Positions 10,711-21,141 are shown, counted from the stretch's first letter. The stretch is DNA of 64,000 bases from Ascarosepion bandense (GCA_037127315.1 JBBBDQ010000310.1:5710001-5774000); one strand, 5' to 3'. Notes: generated by a model from the letters alone, not told the origin. Program-made: numbers and translations.

Positions 10711-10719
10711 CTTAATAGT
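10711..10719 (+). repeat. Target-site duplication, left
   Basis: The 9 bases cttaatagt recur exactly at 10992-11000 and bracket the SINE. Confidence 0.8.
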
Positions 10720-10991
10720 GAATGTTCGTTGTGGCGTAATGGATATAGGCTCAGAATGAGAAATAGGATAGCCTGGTTCGAATTTCAATCGAATTCATTT
10801 CATTCACTTGCGCACAAATACCATTGGGAAAGATATTAATCCCACTCTTTTTTTTATCCAGTTAAGCGTTAGATAGCAGGACATATTGGGTTGTATTGAT
10901 TGGCAACTGGTTTATCGCAGAAAGTAATGGCAACCTACTGCGGGAAAATCACTCAAGCATGTATCACGTACGGCAGTCAACTAACTGACTC
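10720..10991 (+). mobile_element. SINE family 1, near full length, inserted in a LINE
   Basis: Runs from 'gaatgttcgttgtggcgtaa' through 'ctggttcgaatttcaa' (B box) and 'aatggcaacctactgcggga' to 'caactaactgact'. The flanking perfect 9-base duplication defines both ends, so this copy shows the natural start and end of the family. There is no poly(A) tail. Several bases are lost near the 3' end (the 'cagtcagtcatgtct' block). Confidence 0.9.
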
Positions 10992-11000
10992 CTTAATAGT
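10992..11000 (+). repeat. Target-site duplication, right
   Basis: Second copy of cttaatagt. LINE sequence resumes immediately after it. Confidence 0.8.
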
Positions 11001-11370
11001 AGTTTTTCTAATTTTCTCTTACACTCAGTAATCCATTGTGTCCTAGTGGCTTTCTTACCTTGTTTGGAGTGAAAAGATAAAAAAATGTATCTAGGCGATA
11101 CACTTTATGTGTGTTTAGTCCTCCATTTGCTTTAGCATTGATTCCTTGTAATTATATTTTCAACTTTAAAATAAACAAGGTCTCAATGAGAAAAAGGAAT
11201 AACCTTTGTCGAAATCTTAGGTGAATAAAATAATATAAAAAGCAGATAATTTTTAACTAAGGCTAGGCAGAGTTTCTAATAATCATAGAAAACCATTTTG
11301 CAAAAATAGCAGTTAAACTGAAGATAAAGCAGACGGTCATATTTGCTTTTTTTGTACAAATGCTGAACTT

Positions 11371-11808
11371 TTTTTTTTTTAATCATATCACCCCAAGCAA
11401 GGCGGTAACGCCACTGATGCGCAGGGGGCTACGTAAGGGTAAAAAGAATGGAAAAGAGAAAGCCGGAAACCACATCCTAAACAGGAAACAAGGGGTGAGC
11501 CTCTTCACCTGTTCAATAGATGTGGGTGGAGTGTGAACCGAGCGATAGTTTAGTCTATCTACTCCAATTGAAAAAAAAATAATAAAAAAGGAAAAGAGTG
11601 AAAAGATTGGAAAAGAGAAAATCGGAAACCGCATCCTAAACAGGAAACAAGGGATGAGCCTCTTCACCTGTTCAATAGATGTGGGTGGAGTGTGAACCGG
11701 GCGATAGTTTAGTCTATCTACTCCAATTGAAAAAAAATAAAAAAGGAAAAGAGTGAAAAGATTGGAAAAGAGAAAACTGGAAACCGCATCCTAAACAGGA
11801 AACAAAAA
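11371..11808 (-). mobile_element. CR1-like LINE 3' UTR with 157-bp tandem repeats
   Basis: The minus-strand terminus is at the left: an A run, then the complement of 'aatcatatcaccccaagcaa' and 'gatgcgcagggggcta'. Inside are 2.3 tandem units starting at 11450, 11609 and 11764 (periods 159 and 155). Each contains 'ggaaaagagaaa', 'cctaaacaggaaacaa', 'cctcttcacctgttcaatag' and 'gtttagtctatctactccaa'. Diverged single units occur at 52965 and 55810, which indicates that the unit belongs to the LINE 3' UTR. Confidence 0.75.
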
Positions 11809-11819
11809 GAAAAAAAAAA

Positions 11820-12015
11820 AGAAAAAAAAAACTGCCACTAAATATATAAAAAATAAATGCTTCAGTATTGAAGCTCGTATATTGGTATTGCATATAATGA
11901 ATGTTTTTACAATTTGTCATGTAATTTACGGAAAATGTTTGAAGAGTATGTTGTTAAAATCCTATAGTTGCTTTAGACTGTTAAAATAGATACGCCGTAT
12001 GTAGTTCGAGACTGT

Positions 12016-12053
<38 letters not shown>

Positions 12054-12130
12054 TGTAAGTATGCTTGTATTCGCGCGTGTGCCCATGCATATACTTATAG
12101 TACATACTTCTGAGATGAGGTAGTATTTAC
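11820..12130. other. Unannotated stretch with an (AC)n tract
   Basis: (AC)n at 12018-12050; otherwise nothing recognised. Confidence 0.6.
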
Positions 12131-12385
12131 ATCATTTACGTTGTTCGGACTGTTGTCCTCATCTTTATTGCCATATTCACGACGTTTCAGCCGTTTACAC
12201 CAGCCTTCTTCAGAGTACTAAGACATCCAGAAGTAGCATGGCTTAAGGAATGAGAACAATATACATCAGGGATCGAAATATAGGGTTTGGTTCGAAATTC
12301 CACTCACTTGAAGAAGGCAGGAGTGTGCAATATCCGTGAATATGGTAATAAAGATAAGGACAACAGTTCAAACAATGTATCCCTG
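12103..12385. mobile_element. Inverted-repeat element with hammerhead-like arms, copy 1
   Basis: The left arm (12139-12213) is the approximate reverse complement of the right arm (12307-12379). 'ttgtcctcatctttattgcc' opposes 'ggtaataaagataaggacaa', and 'gccttcttcag' opposes 'cttgaagaaggc'. The centre contains 'gtttggttcgaaattcca'. Copy 2 at 16240-16500 has the same two arms and the same centre, so this is a repeat family and not a chance palindrome. Each arm resembles the terminal repeat (pLTR) of PLEs. Confidence 0.65.
12182..12213 (-). other. Hammerhead-like core
   Basis: The minus strand reads CTGAAGA, an 18-base hairpin-capable segment, then GAAACGTC. Confidence 0.35.
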
Positions 12386-12536
12386 GGCATGACGGTAAAC
12401 TGCATCCGAGAGTAAGACCTTTGATTAGGAGGTAGTGAGGAGCATGGAACCACCTCTTAATTGCTGTTGTTTCCAGATCCACCCTGACCCGGAGTGGTAG
12501 CACCTGTTGGGGGTCCCAGCTATGGGCAAATAGTTA

Positions 12537-12552
12537 CCCCCCCCCCCCCCCC
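12537..12552. repeat. Poly(C) run
   Basis: Sixteen C residues followed by G and a run of A. G-rich on the minus strand. Confidence 0.95.
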
Positions 12553-12559
12553 GAAAAAA

Positions 12560-12900
12560 AAACTGGGGTCAAAACATCATGAAAGTATGAAAATACACTT
12601 TTATAGAAATATATATTCAAAAAATATATTTTTATACAAAAATATACATTTTTAAGAAAAAACTATTACCATAACACATTTTTGAAGGAAAAAAATTTTC
12701 TCAGCAAAATAATTTTGAATACCAAACTAGAAGACATTTTCAGTTTTGTAAAATAAAAACAAAAGATTGTCATTAAAATCTGACTAAATCAACCTCTCAT
12801 TATAACCGAACATAAAATACCTTAAAATCCGACCTTTTTGGCAATAAATAACCCACAGAGATTGATATGCCGTTAAACAAAACTCAAACTCAAACACTGA

Positions 12901-12952
<52 letters not shown>

Positions 12953-13510
12953 AATATATAATACATATTCATATGTACATTTTTCAGCTTGACTGTTTTT
13001 ATGCAATATATTTCATATTTACAATCAATTTATTAGATATGCAAGCATATCTCTATACTTCTATGATACATTTTTGGGAGTGTGTATATGTGCTAAGATC
13101 AAAACGACAAAACCCACTGACTTAATTGTAGGTATAAAGACTCATAGATCACCCAGTTGTGATCTAAATTATGTGAGGTTAATCATGGTCGTCAAAGATT
13201 ATCAACGGGCAAGTTATGACTTTTCTAGTAAAATGAAATAGTTTCTAAGAAAATAGAAAATATATAAAGTTTATGATAAAGTAGAAAAATATTTTTACCA
13301 TAACAATCGCGGGGTGAATAAAGTTCAATTTGACTTCTGTAGCTTGAATTAGTTTGTGAATGTTACGATCTGTATTGTAGTCAGGTAATTACATTCGTGA
13401 AGGTGAATTTGTGCGTAAAGACAACTTGGGAAGTTAATGATAATTGGAAGTCACCAGATCTTTCGAAGATCGCTTAAGGTGTGAAAGTGAAAAGGTAGAG
13501 TAGATTACTT
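12560..13510. other. Unannotated AT-rich stretch with (AT)n
   Basis: (AT)n at 12904-12947. The segment 12838-12880 repeats 10022-10072. No gene recognised. Confidence 0.5.
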
Positions 13511-13512
13511 TG

Positions 13513-13513
<1 letters not shown>

Positions 13514-13586
<73 letters not shown>
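13514..13586. repeat. (ATCT)n microsatellite
   Basis: About 18 perfect units. Confidence 0.95.
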
Positions 13587-13589
13587 GAT

Positions 13590-13977
13590 GAGCCAATAAA
13601 CCAAAGAAACGGTAATGGGATTGTCTGAAAGAATCACTCAACCTTGCAAACATCATTACTGGGAGACCCATGCAAATAATTGTGAAGAAAGAGGAAGAAA
13701 TTTCATGATGGTAAAATTGCTTTCGAAAATTCTTGAACAAAAAACTAAAAAGAACTGTTTGACATGATGTATAACTTTCAGACCGCCTGCGATGTTTGTG
13801 GTAAGTCTTACTTCTTTGCAGAGAAACTGAATCATAAGATAAGTCTTCGTAAGAGTTCCAACCAATTACGATATGGCATTAAATACTAACAATTCATGTC
13901 ACATTTTTGGAAAAGTATGTAAGTCAGCTAGTGGGCTGTAAAGACACACAAACATTTACAAATATATATACCTAATG

Positions 13978-13978
<1 letters not shown>
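13590..13978. other. Unannotated stretch between two (ATCT)n tracts
   Basis: No recognisable gene or element. A 69-residue minus-strand frame here is unremarkable. Confidence 0.4.

Positions 13979-13980
<2 letters not shown>

Positions 13981-14035
<55 letters not shown>
13981..14035. repeat. (ATCT)n microsatellite
   Basis: About 14 units, followed by a short ATT run. Confidence 0.95.
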
Positions 14036-14275
14036 AGGTGCAGAAATTATTATTATTATTTTTTTTAAATGGCACCGACAAGGTTTTTCGATTCAGCTTT
14101 ATATTCCAGACTGGTACATTAAATCAAAAATAAAATTGCTAATAAATTGTTCAAAATTAATTATTTTGTTACATTCAGGTACTTTCGAATGCCATACTCA
14201 TGGTCAAGAATTGTAAATCATGAATTTCTCATGCAAAATGTATTTGGCTAAATTCTGGCATTCTCAGGTTTCTGG

Positions 14276-14770
14276 AATTATAATGTGTTATTGACATACA
14301 GGTTCAACTTATGCTTCAATTTGATCCACTAACTCATCTGACATCGAGGGCTAACATAATAAAGTAGACATTATTTCTGGAATAATTCGCATAATTCAAT
14401 GAAACGTATGAAGTTGATGTGCTTATTCAAGTCCAATTTATTTTGAAGAAAAGTTGTAAATATTTTTACTGTATAAAATGATAATAGGCCGTTGATTACG
14501 TATGGTTCAAATGGAGAAATTGGTCATTTAACAGTAGTAAAATATAGTTTCTTTTTACAGTGAGGTATTTGATACGAATAGCGTCAGTTTGCAGTGGATA
14601 AAAAAGCAAAAAGTTAGAAAAATGATTTTTTTTTACATGATAATAGAAAAGAATGATATTAGCGGGTGGACAAATAACAAAATGACAGAAAGAAGAGAGA
14701 ATGGGAATTATTTGTCAGGAATGAAAATGAACAAAACATAAAAGAATGAAGTGAAATAGGGTGAGACAAT
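14276..14770 (+). repeat. Duplicated segment, copy A (pair with 16677-17218)
   Basis: Closely matches 16677-17218 in the same orientation. Examples are 'aatgtgttattgacatacag', 'tgatgtgcttattcaagt', 'tatggttcaaatgga', 'gtagtaaaatatagtttct' and 'gtgaaatagggtgagaca'. No coding potential is conserved between the copies. A 35-base stub of the same sequence recurs at 14913-14950. Confidence 0.85.
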
Positions 14771-14779
14771 TTTATTTAA

Positions 14780-16240
14780 AGAAAGCTTCGACTACCATAC
14801 CCTCTGTTTCTTTGTTATTAAAAAATATTTTAAAAGAGGACTCACACTTTTAAAATAATTTTCCCTCAGAAGATAGACGATAATTATGAAGTTTGTTTAT
14901 TTGTTAAATTTTCTTAAATTCTGGCGTTTTCAGATTGCTGAAATTATAATTTTAGTTAAAGATATCATCTGCTACGATCAAACAAAAAAGCATGTCTCGA
15001 GCACTTTTTGTACCCACATCAATATACGATCTCGTATGGAAAACATTTTATTTAATACTAGTTGTTTCTTATGTATTATAATGGCTTCTCGAATTTCGAG
15101 TCTGTAAATTAAACATTTTAGGCGTTTCCGCTTCCCTTCTTGCGTATGTGTAGATGCATTAACGTGAATATATATCTAGCCCGATGAAGACGAAAATGTA
15201 CCAGTTTTTCATATACATATGTACATATTTAAACACCAAATATTCTACTTTTACCTGTCTGTTAGTATTGCACAATATTTGTTCTATTGTGTACATGATC
15301 TAGATGTGAATATATTTTTATTTTACCAAGATGAGAACTAACAAAACTAACACTTTTATTTTTACTTGTGGCTGTCTGACTGTCTGGTTACGGATCTGTC
15401 ACTGCATTAACTCTTCAACTCACAAATCGGGTGCCTCTCCAATAGATTCTTCCTTTAATAAACGTTAGTTTCTTTTGGTGACTATATTTGCTGGATTTCA
15501 AACCTGATCATTGTTTATGCGAGACAAATTGCACTGACGGATTGGCACTCCCTGCGATTTTTCTTTCTTTCTGAGCGTGTAACACAAATTCTATGTAGGT
15601 TTATTTCCCAGAATGTTTTCTCGTCCCACTACACTTAAAATAAATCTATTTGTTTTACTTGAAAAACGACATATTTCTTTTCATTCCATCAAATATCATC
15701 TTAAGAATTGTTTGCTCAAACGTTGTCATCAAAAGTTAATTTCTTAAACTAAGCAGAGTTTATGTAATCTATAAATAGACATAAAATCTTTAAAAGTATA
15801 AAGCAAAGAATGTCATGTGCCTGCTTACAAAGGTGTGTTTTACTATTCCTCATAAACCTATAGAGTTCAATGTGTTGGGCTGAAAATAAGCAGTACAAGT
15901 TCTTGAAGGATATCACCGAAGAGTTTTTGCAAGAATTTCATGGTTTATCGTAATTATCTTTTAATGTAATTCTCATCTCTGAGAAACAAAATGATATAAA
16001 TTTGCGTTTTAGATGGCTTTGAAATGAGGGACGCTCCGAATATAATGCAATTGATTTATGCACGCGGAAGTTACAATAAATAGAACTGAATCACATCGTT
16101 GTATAGAGTAAGTTTCAGTTACAGAACGCTATTTTCCACATTGTCTATTAATTGAGCAGGTACTCTTCTTTTCGTAATTGAACAGCTGCAAAAAAGACGA
16201 TTGGAATGTGGTTTGTCAAACATATCCTTGTTGACATCTG
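14780..16240. other. Unannotated stretch
   Basis: Contains a 35-base stub (14913-14950, 'taaattctggcgttttcag') related to 14255-14290. Nothing else was recognised. The 73-residue frame at 14886-15107 is partly this repeat. Confidence 0.4.
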
Positions 16241-16500
16241 TTTTTATTTCTGAGATGAGGCAGGCATTGTAACTATTTACATTGTTAGGACTATTTTTCT
16301 CATCTGTATTGACACATTCACAACGTTTCGACCGTTATAAATTTCGGCCTTCTTCAGGTGATATTTCTTGGGTTCGGTTCGAAATTCCAAGAAATATAAC
16401 CTGAAGAAGTCCGGGGAGTACGACAACTAAAACGTTCTGAATTTTTCAATAAAGGTAAGGACAGATATAAGCAATGTAAATAGTGTAAATACATTTCTGT
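16240..16500. mobile_element. Inverted-repeat element with hammerhead-like arms, copy 2
   Basis: The left arm (16270-16371) and right arm (16387-16490) are imperfect reverse complements. The innermost 11 bases are perfect: atatttcttgg at 16361 and ccaagaaatat at 16387. The centre 'gttcggttcgaaatt' resembles a tRNA B box and is shared with copy 1. The left arm carries the CTGAAGA-GAAA block on the minus strand. In the right arm it appears as CTGAAGAAGTCC and ends in a variant, AAAACG, instead of GAAACG. Confidence 0.65.
16323..16357 (-). other. Hammerhead-like core
   Basis: Minus strand: CTGAAGA, A, 4-bp GGCC/GGTC stem with a 12-base loop, then GAAACGT. Confidence 0.4.
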
Positions 16501-16676
16501 TTTTATTGCGGGAACGCATTTCTCAGCAATTACATATCCCCTTGCATGACTTTGTAAAAGTTCAGCAAGAGTTCTGGATGTCAATTTTCTTTCTCATAGA
16601 AGAATTCTATAAAACATACCAACTTCGTAAGCACTTTCATGCCAGACGCCATTTTGTCCGAATGCCATCTGTAATG

Positions 16677-17218
16677 TGTTATTGAAATACAAGTTCAACA
16701 TGTACTTCAATTTGATCCACGTACACATCAGACATCGCGGGAAAACATAAAAATAGGCGATATTATTTCTGGAATAGTTCTCATAATTCAATGAAACCTA
16801 TTACGTTGATGTGCTTATTCAAGTAGTCCAATTTATTATGAAAAAAATTGAAAATATTTTTATTGCATGAAATGTAAATATGCCGTTGATTAGAGTAATG
16901 ATATGAAATATGAATCAATGTAATTCTAAAATATAGCATGGAGTACAGAAAACAAACGTATGGTTCAAATGGAAAACTTGGTCATTTAACGGTAGTAAAA
17001 TATAGTTTCTCTTTACAGTGAGATATTGATACGAAAGACGTCAATTTGTAGGGGATAAAAAAAAGTCAGAAAAATAATTTTTTCACATGATGATAGAAAA
17101 GAAGGACATTAGCGGGCGGACAAACAACAAAATGGCAGAAAGAAGTGAGAATGGGAATTATTCAGCAGGAATAAAAGTGAACAAAACATAAAAGAATAAA
17201 GTGAAATAGGGTGAGACA
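16677..17218 (+). repeat. Duplicated segment, copy B (pair with 14276-14770)
   Basis: Same blocks as copy A, about 2.4 kb downstream. It carries about 60 extra bases at 16896-16957 not present in copy A. Confidence 0.85.
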
Positions 17219-17318
17219 CAGGATACAATGGCTTTCATGGCAGTAGCCAATGGCTGACGCATGCGCATGTTAAGCGATCAGTGGCAATAGGCAACCGATA
17301 GATTCTTCCATTGACAAA

Positions 17319-17374
<56 letters not shown>
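17319..17374. repeat. (AC)n microsatellite
   Basis: About 28 units. Confidence 0.95.
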
Positions 17375-17376
<2 letters not shown>

Positions 17377-17544
17377 CAGGCATATAAAACCCTATTTTGA
17401 CCAGAATATATATTTTTCGTGTACAATATTTTAAGAGAATTTGACTTGAATTTATGGCTTAAGATAATAAAATTTGCGTATAATATGTGGATACAATATG
17501 TATAGAAACGTGCCCACCAAAATAATTAAATTTATTTTTCAGCA

Positions 17545-17547
<3 letters not shown>

Positions 17548-17584
<37 letters not shown>
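17548..17584. repeat. (AT)n microsatellite
   Basis: About 18 units. Confidence 0.95.
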
Positions 17585-17588
<4 letters not shown>

Positions 17589-17718
17589 GTATTTACAAAA
17601 TTTGTATGAAATCCGTTACGAAATGGATTAACTTCTACGTATTTTTAATCTATTTGCTTCAATAATATTTAAACAAGTGAATTATATATATATATTTATC
17701 GAAATTGCAAACATTAAA

Positions 17719-17721
<3 letters not shown>

Positions 17722-17770
<49 letters not shown>
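17722..17770. repeat. (AT)n microsatellite, left border of the satellite array
   Basis: About 24 units. A second (AT)n tract at 19065-19083 lies just beyond the other end of the array. Confidence 0.95.
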
Positions 17771-17774
<4 letters not shown>

Positions 17775-18995
17775 CCGTTAAGTGGACGAAAACTCTGGAA
17801 TCGGGATATTGGCGATAACACCGATCGGCTAAGTGACAAACATTTTATAGAAAGTCCAACTAGTTCGTGTTCACGCGGAACTCTGGGTATTTACCCAAAT
17901 AGTTTCAACTGAGGCGAGGTGTGAATTATAACGTGGGAATACCCGAGCGCGTACGTTCAGGACGAAAACTCAAAATAAGCGGAATTGGGTTCTTGTCTAT
18001 TTTTCCCCAGACTCTGTCCGTAGGCCTAGCCTCTTTGAGTTCCTCCGCGCTCGGAGACAGATAATCCGACAAGCTCGATTTTGCGCAGAACTCTGGGCAT
18101 TTACCCCAACTCAGGATGCAACTTGAGGTCAATTTTTAACTTGGTAATATCCGAGCACGTACGTTAAGGACAAAAATTTTCCAGAAAGCAGGATTACGTT
18201 CTAGTCTATGTTTCCCCGATGAGACTCTACCCGCAGCTCCATCTGCCAGAAGACAGAGTCTGACAAACTTGAGTTCACGCGGAACTCTGGGTATTTACTT
18301 TGAATCCCCCACTGAGACGGGGTTGACACAAGGTCGTGCTTTAAGTGAGAAACACGTGCCGGACATTCGGGCCAAGAGTCAAAATTTACCCCAACCCCGC
18401 AGATGCAGGATCGGGCACTAAGCCTCGATTGAGCCGTTATCTGCATGAAGAAAATGAGCTTGTCTCAGGTTAGAGTTTGTGTGGAACTGAGTAGTTTCCT
18501 CTGATCTCGCACACACTCAGACGGTATGTGACACAATGTCGGGCTTTTCGCGGGGAACCCGAACGCGGACACTCGTGTCAAGTGTTCAAATTTTCTCAGA
18601 CTCCGTATGTGCAGGATCACCTGTCTTTTCTTCTCAGCCGAGTCTTTGTCCGTAGACGGAGCCTCGAATGAGTCGAACACTGCCCCCTAGCAGAGAGTTT
18701 TTCTATCTTTCTCGGTTTGTCGGACAGCTTATGGTTCGTGCAGAACTGTGGGTACTTACCAGAAACTTCCCCACTATGTTTGGAGGTAATACAAGATCTG
18801 CTTTTAATGCAGGAATTCTTAGATCGGGCAGTAAATTCCAGAAGATCTTGCATAAGTTATGATCGGGACCCTGTCTAATTTTCCCCAGACGAGACTCGGT
18901 TTTTCGGCATAACTTCGTCTGGGTTCCTCTCCGTCCGAAGGCAGAGAATCTGATAGGGTGGAGCTCTGTGTGATCTCTCTCCCTGAATTCTCTTT
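17775..18995. repeat. Satellite-like tandem array, 5-6 diverged units of about 200-260 bp
   Basis: The landmark 'gcggaactctgggtattta' or a variant recurs at 17875, 18084, 18279, 18481, 18740 and 18958 (spacings 209, 195, 202, 259, 218). Each unit also repeats 'gacaa-ctt-agttc', a 'ccgagcgcgtacgtt'-like block, 'gttctagtctat-tttcccc', 'gactctgtccgtaggc' and 'gagttcctcc'. The array is clearly GC-richer than its surroundings. Short open frames on both strands have recurring peptides only because the DNA repeats, and the period is not a multiple of three. A lone inverted unit lies at 1215-1500. Function unknown. Confidence 0.85.
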
Positions 18996-19064
18996 GATTT
19001 CGTTCTTTATTTAGGGCGTCTCGTTTAGTTTATTTGTGTTACCGAGAGTGTTCTATTTACTCCA

Positions 19065-19083
19065 ATATATATATATATATATA
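19065..19083. repeat. (AT)n tract
   Basis: Short tract between the array and the foldback element. Confidence 0.85.
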
Positions 19084-19160
19084 GGAAAGAATATTAAAAC
19101 GTTTTGAGTTTAAAAATGTGTTTTTTACAGTATTTGTTTATTTCTATTATTATATTTTAT

Positions 19161-19189
19161 ATTTCAGACCGCCCTCAGTCCTTCATCAG
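19161..19189 (-). other. Hammerhead-like core in left foldback arm
   Basis: Minus strand: CTGATGA, then a segment closing to a 4-bp stem, then GAAAT. In this arm the loop reads ACTGAGGGCGG. Confidence 0.35.
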
Positions 19190-19431
19190 AAAGAAATGAT
19201 TTTAAAGTTTGAATTAGTAACGTATTTCGCGAGATTTCGCGAGAGTGTCTGTGAAGAGTCTGTTTACATCACGTGACGCGTTTGTTTACATCACGTGACG
19301 CATTTGTAGAGAGAGTTTTTGTTTTTACATCAAGTGACGTTGAAGCGACAGATTTTTTAATCACAGACACAGACACTCTTGCGAAATCTCGCGAAATACG
19401 TTACTAATTCAAATTTTAAAATCATTTGTTT

Positions 19432-19462
19432 CTGATGAAGGACCGAGGGCGGTCTGAAATAT
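19432..19462 (+). other. Hammerhead-like core in right foldback arm
   Basis: CTGATGA, AG, GACC/GGTC stem with loop GAGGGC, T, then GAAATAT. An A-U pair closes the stem, with one bulged G. Confidence 0.4.
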
Positions 19463-19588
19463 AAAATATAATAGTAGAAATAAACAAATACTGTCAAAAA
19501 AAAAAACAACAACACATTTTTAAACTCAAAATGTTTTAATATTCTTTCCTATGCATATTAAGACAGTATACGTGGATCATCACTATGC

Positions 19589-19610
19589 TATATATATATA
19601 TATATATATA
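19589..19610. repeat. (AT)n tract
   Basis: Short AT run outside the foldback. Confidence 0.85.
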
Positions 19611-20609
19611 AACGCATTCACGAACGTAAATACTTATACTGACATAAAAATTTAGAAATAAATGTTAGTAGAGATTCACGATATGTGATCTATAGACAAA
19701 ATGAATGAATGTTCGCACAGTTGTAGACGCAATGAACAGAAAATAAAAGTGTATTATTATACTGTTACGATAGTTTTATAAACACATATTTTGATATTCT
19801 ATATACAAGTATATTTACCTGGGCGTTTTTTTATATTGATAAAACTGAATAAACGTTACACAAAAAACAAACAAACAAACAAAAGTATATATGATAATGT
19901 AAAAAATATACATTAGTAGATGCGCAGAGCTTATTCTTATGCATATGTATAATTTATTAGTGTTCTTTCATATCGCTATATTTTTCTTGTGGATACAATT
20001 TAAGGAATGCGTTTTTTCTATAACAAGAATATTAATTCAAACCTTCTTTTACGCTTTAAATATTTTCTTCGTCATTCTTTCTGTAGAAAAGCAGACCGCC
20101 TGTAGTATACAACTTACCTGAAAAATAAGCAAATAGATAACATTAGTTAATAGTTGAAGTAAAATTGGAAATTTAAATACCAATACATATGATAAAACTG
20201 CAAATTACTTTACTCATTTTAAAATTAAATTGACGGTAATTTGGTACTAATTGTCATTCTATTTACGTGCACAATGAATGACTTCACTAGTAGTTTTTTC
20301 TTTGTTATTAGCTTATTTGATGATAAAATGTTAGTTTTTTACAAGAAATGTCTATTATTTATATTTAGACTAATATCAGCATATTTCTTGCTTTACGACA
20401 ATATTTGGGTTGTTTGTCCTACCTTTAGGCTTCCCCCGTATACATCATGAATTTTAGAACTGCACTCTTTATTTAATCAATGGCTTTTGAGTATTCACGT
20501 TCCCTTGTCGAGCTCTTCCAATGCTACGTTTTGATTTTTAGTGTTACTCTGCTAATAAAGGATACAGTTCGATTTGTACAGTATGTTCTTAATTTAACAT
20601 TCATATGCA

Positions 20610-20612
<3 letters not shown>
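19611..20612. other. Unannotated AT-rich stretch
   Basis: No recognised element. The 60- and 69-residue frames at 19939 and 20241 have no domains that I recognise. Confidence 0.35.

Positions 20613-20649
<37 letters not shown>
20613..20649. repeat. (AT)n microsatellite
   Basis: About 18 units, continuing into irregular ATCT repeats up to the SINE at 20697. Confidence 0.9.
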
Positions 20650-20651
<2 letters not shown>

Positions 20652-20696
20652 CTATCTGTTTATCTATATACCTATCTATCTATATATCTATCTATC

Positions 20697-21137
20697 TGGT
20701 TAGAATGTTCACTTTATGACCATGAAGCCTGGGTCGATTTGCCAGGAAGGTGAATTCTTGATGTTATCAGTCTGGAGGAGGAGATCCCACGGTGCGGCAT
20801 CTTTAGAAATTGTCTGAAAACGATACCATGGGTTGACCCAAGGCTTGTGAGATAAATTGCGTAGACGGTTCCCTTTGAGAAGTCATCGATTGTTGTGCTA
20901 GCTCGAAGTCACAAGTCATTGTGATCGAAAGTTTAAGCGTCCAGGCCTTGTTCAGACCGTTGTTCATGCACACCCTCCCAGAAACTGTAATATATGTCCG
21001 CTCAACATAGTTGCAGTATAAACCACAGTGGGCTCTGTGGATTTTTAACAACGAAAAGTGTGTCTGAGCAAGTGTCTCCAATAGGGATTAGCTAAATGCC
21101 CCTGTAAATGGGTATTCTAGAATACGAGTGACCAACC

Positions 21138-21141
<4 letters not shown>
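20697..21141 (+). mobile_element. Long SINE-like element, family 2, with (ATCT)n tail
   Basis: Partner of 5148-5615. The head 'tggttagaatgttcacttta' matches 'tggttagtatgttcagttta'. Common body pieces include 'gaaggtgaattcttgatgtt', 'gggttgacccaaggcttgtg', 'cacaagtcattgtgat', 'tgcagtataaaccacag' and 'gtgtctgagcaag'. Its 3' end runs straight into an (ATCT)n tract, and ATCT repeats also precede it. Confidence 0.7.

Larger units (their letters stand above)
10125..11090 (+). mobile_element. CR1/Jockey-like LINE, C-terminal RT and 3' end, split by a SINE
   Basis: The plus strand encodes degenerate pieces of the C-terminal end of a CR1/Jockey-like reverse transcriptase. It has the Arg-Lys-Val-Gly-Ser-Leu-like piece after 'gcagctaagaatgttggttc', then an Ile-Tyr-Lys-Ser-Thr piece, and later the Trp-Asn-Ser-Leu-Pro-like region as 'tgtggaattctc'. 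Coding traces stop near 10710 and the 3' UTR resumes at 11001. The terminal 'ttgtttggagtgaaaagat' and A run lie at 11061-11086. A SINE with a target-site duplication splits the element. Confidence 0.75.
19083..19552. mobile_element. Foldback element with ~175-bp inverted arms
   Basis: The left arm (19083-19254) and right arm (19368-19552) are near-perfect reverse complements, from 'aggaaagaatattaaaac' / 'gttttaatattctttcct' inward to 'gagagtgtctgtg' / 'cacagacactct'. The right arm has an extra run of about ten A. The spacer carries a direct repeat 'gtttacatcacgtgacgc' at 19262 and 19282, plus a related 'tttacatcaagtgacg' at 19324. Both arms carry CTGATGA-GAAA blocks. (AT)n tracts flank it. 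No transposase is encoded, so it would be non-autonomous if mobile. Confidence 0.85.

Noticed and set aside
17926..18862. Overlapping frames of 64-81 residues with recurring PEF-SSLSD-like peptides
   Set aside because: The peptides recur because the DNA is a tandem array. Unit lengths are not multiples of three and frames shift between units.
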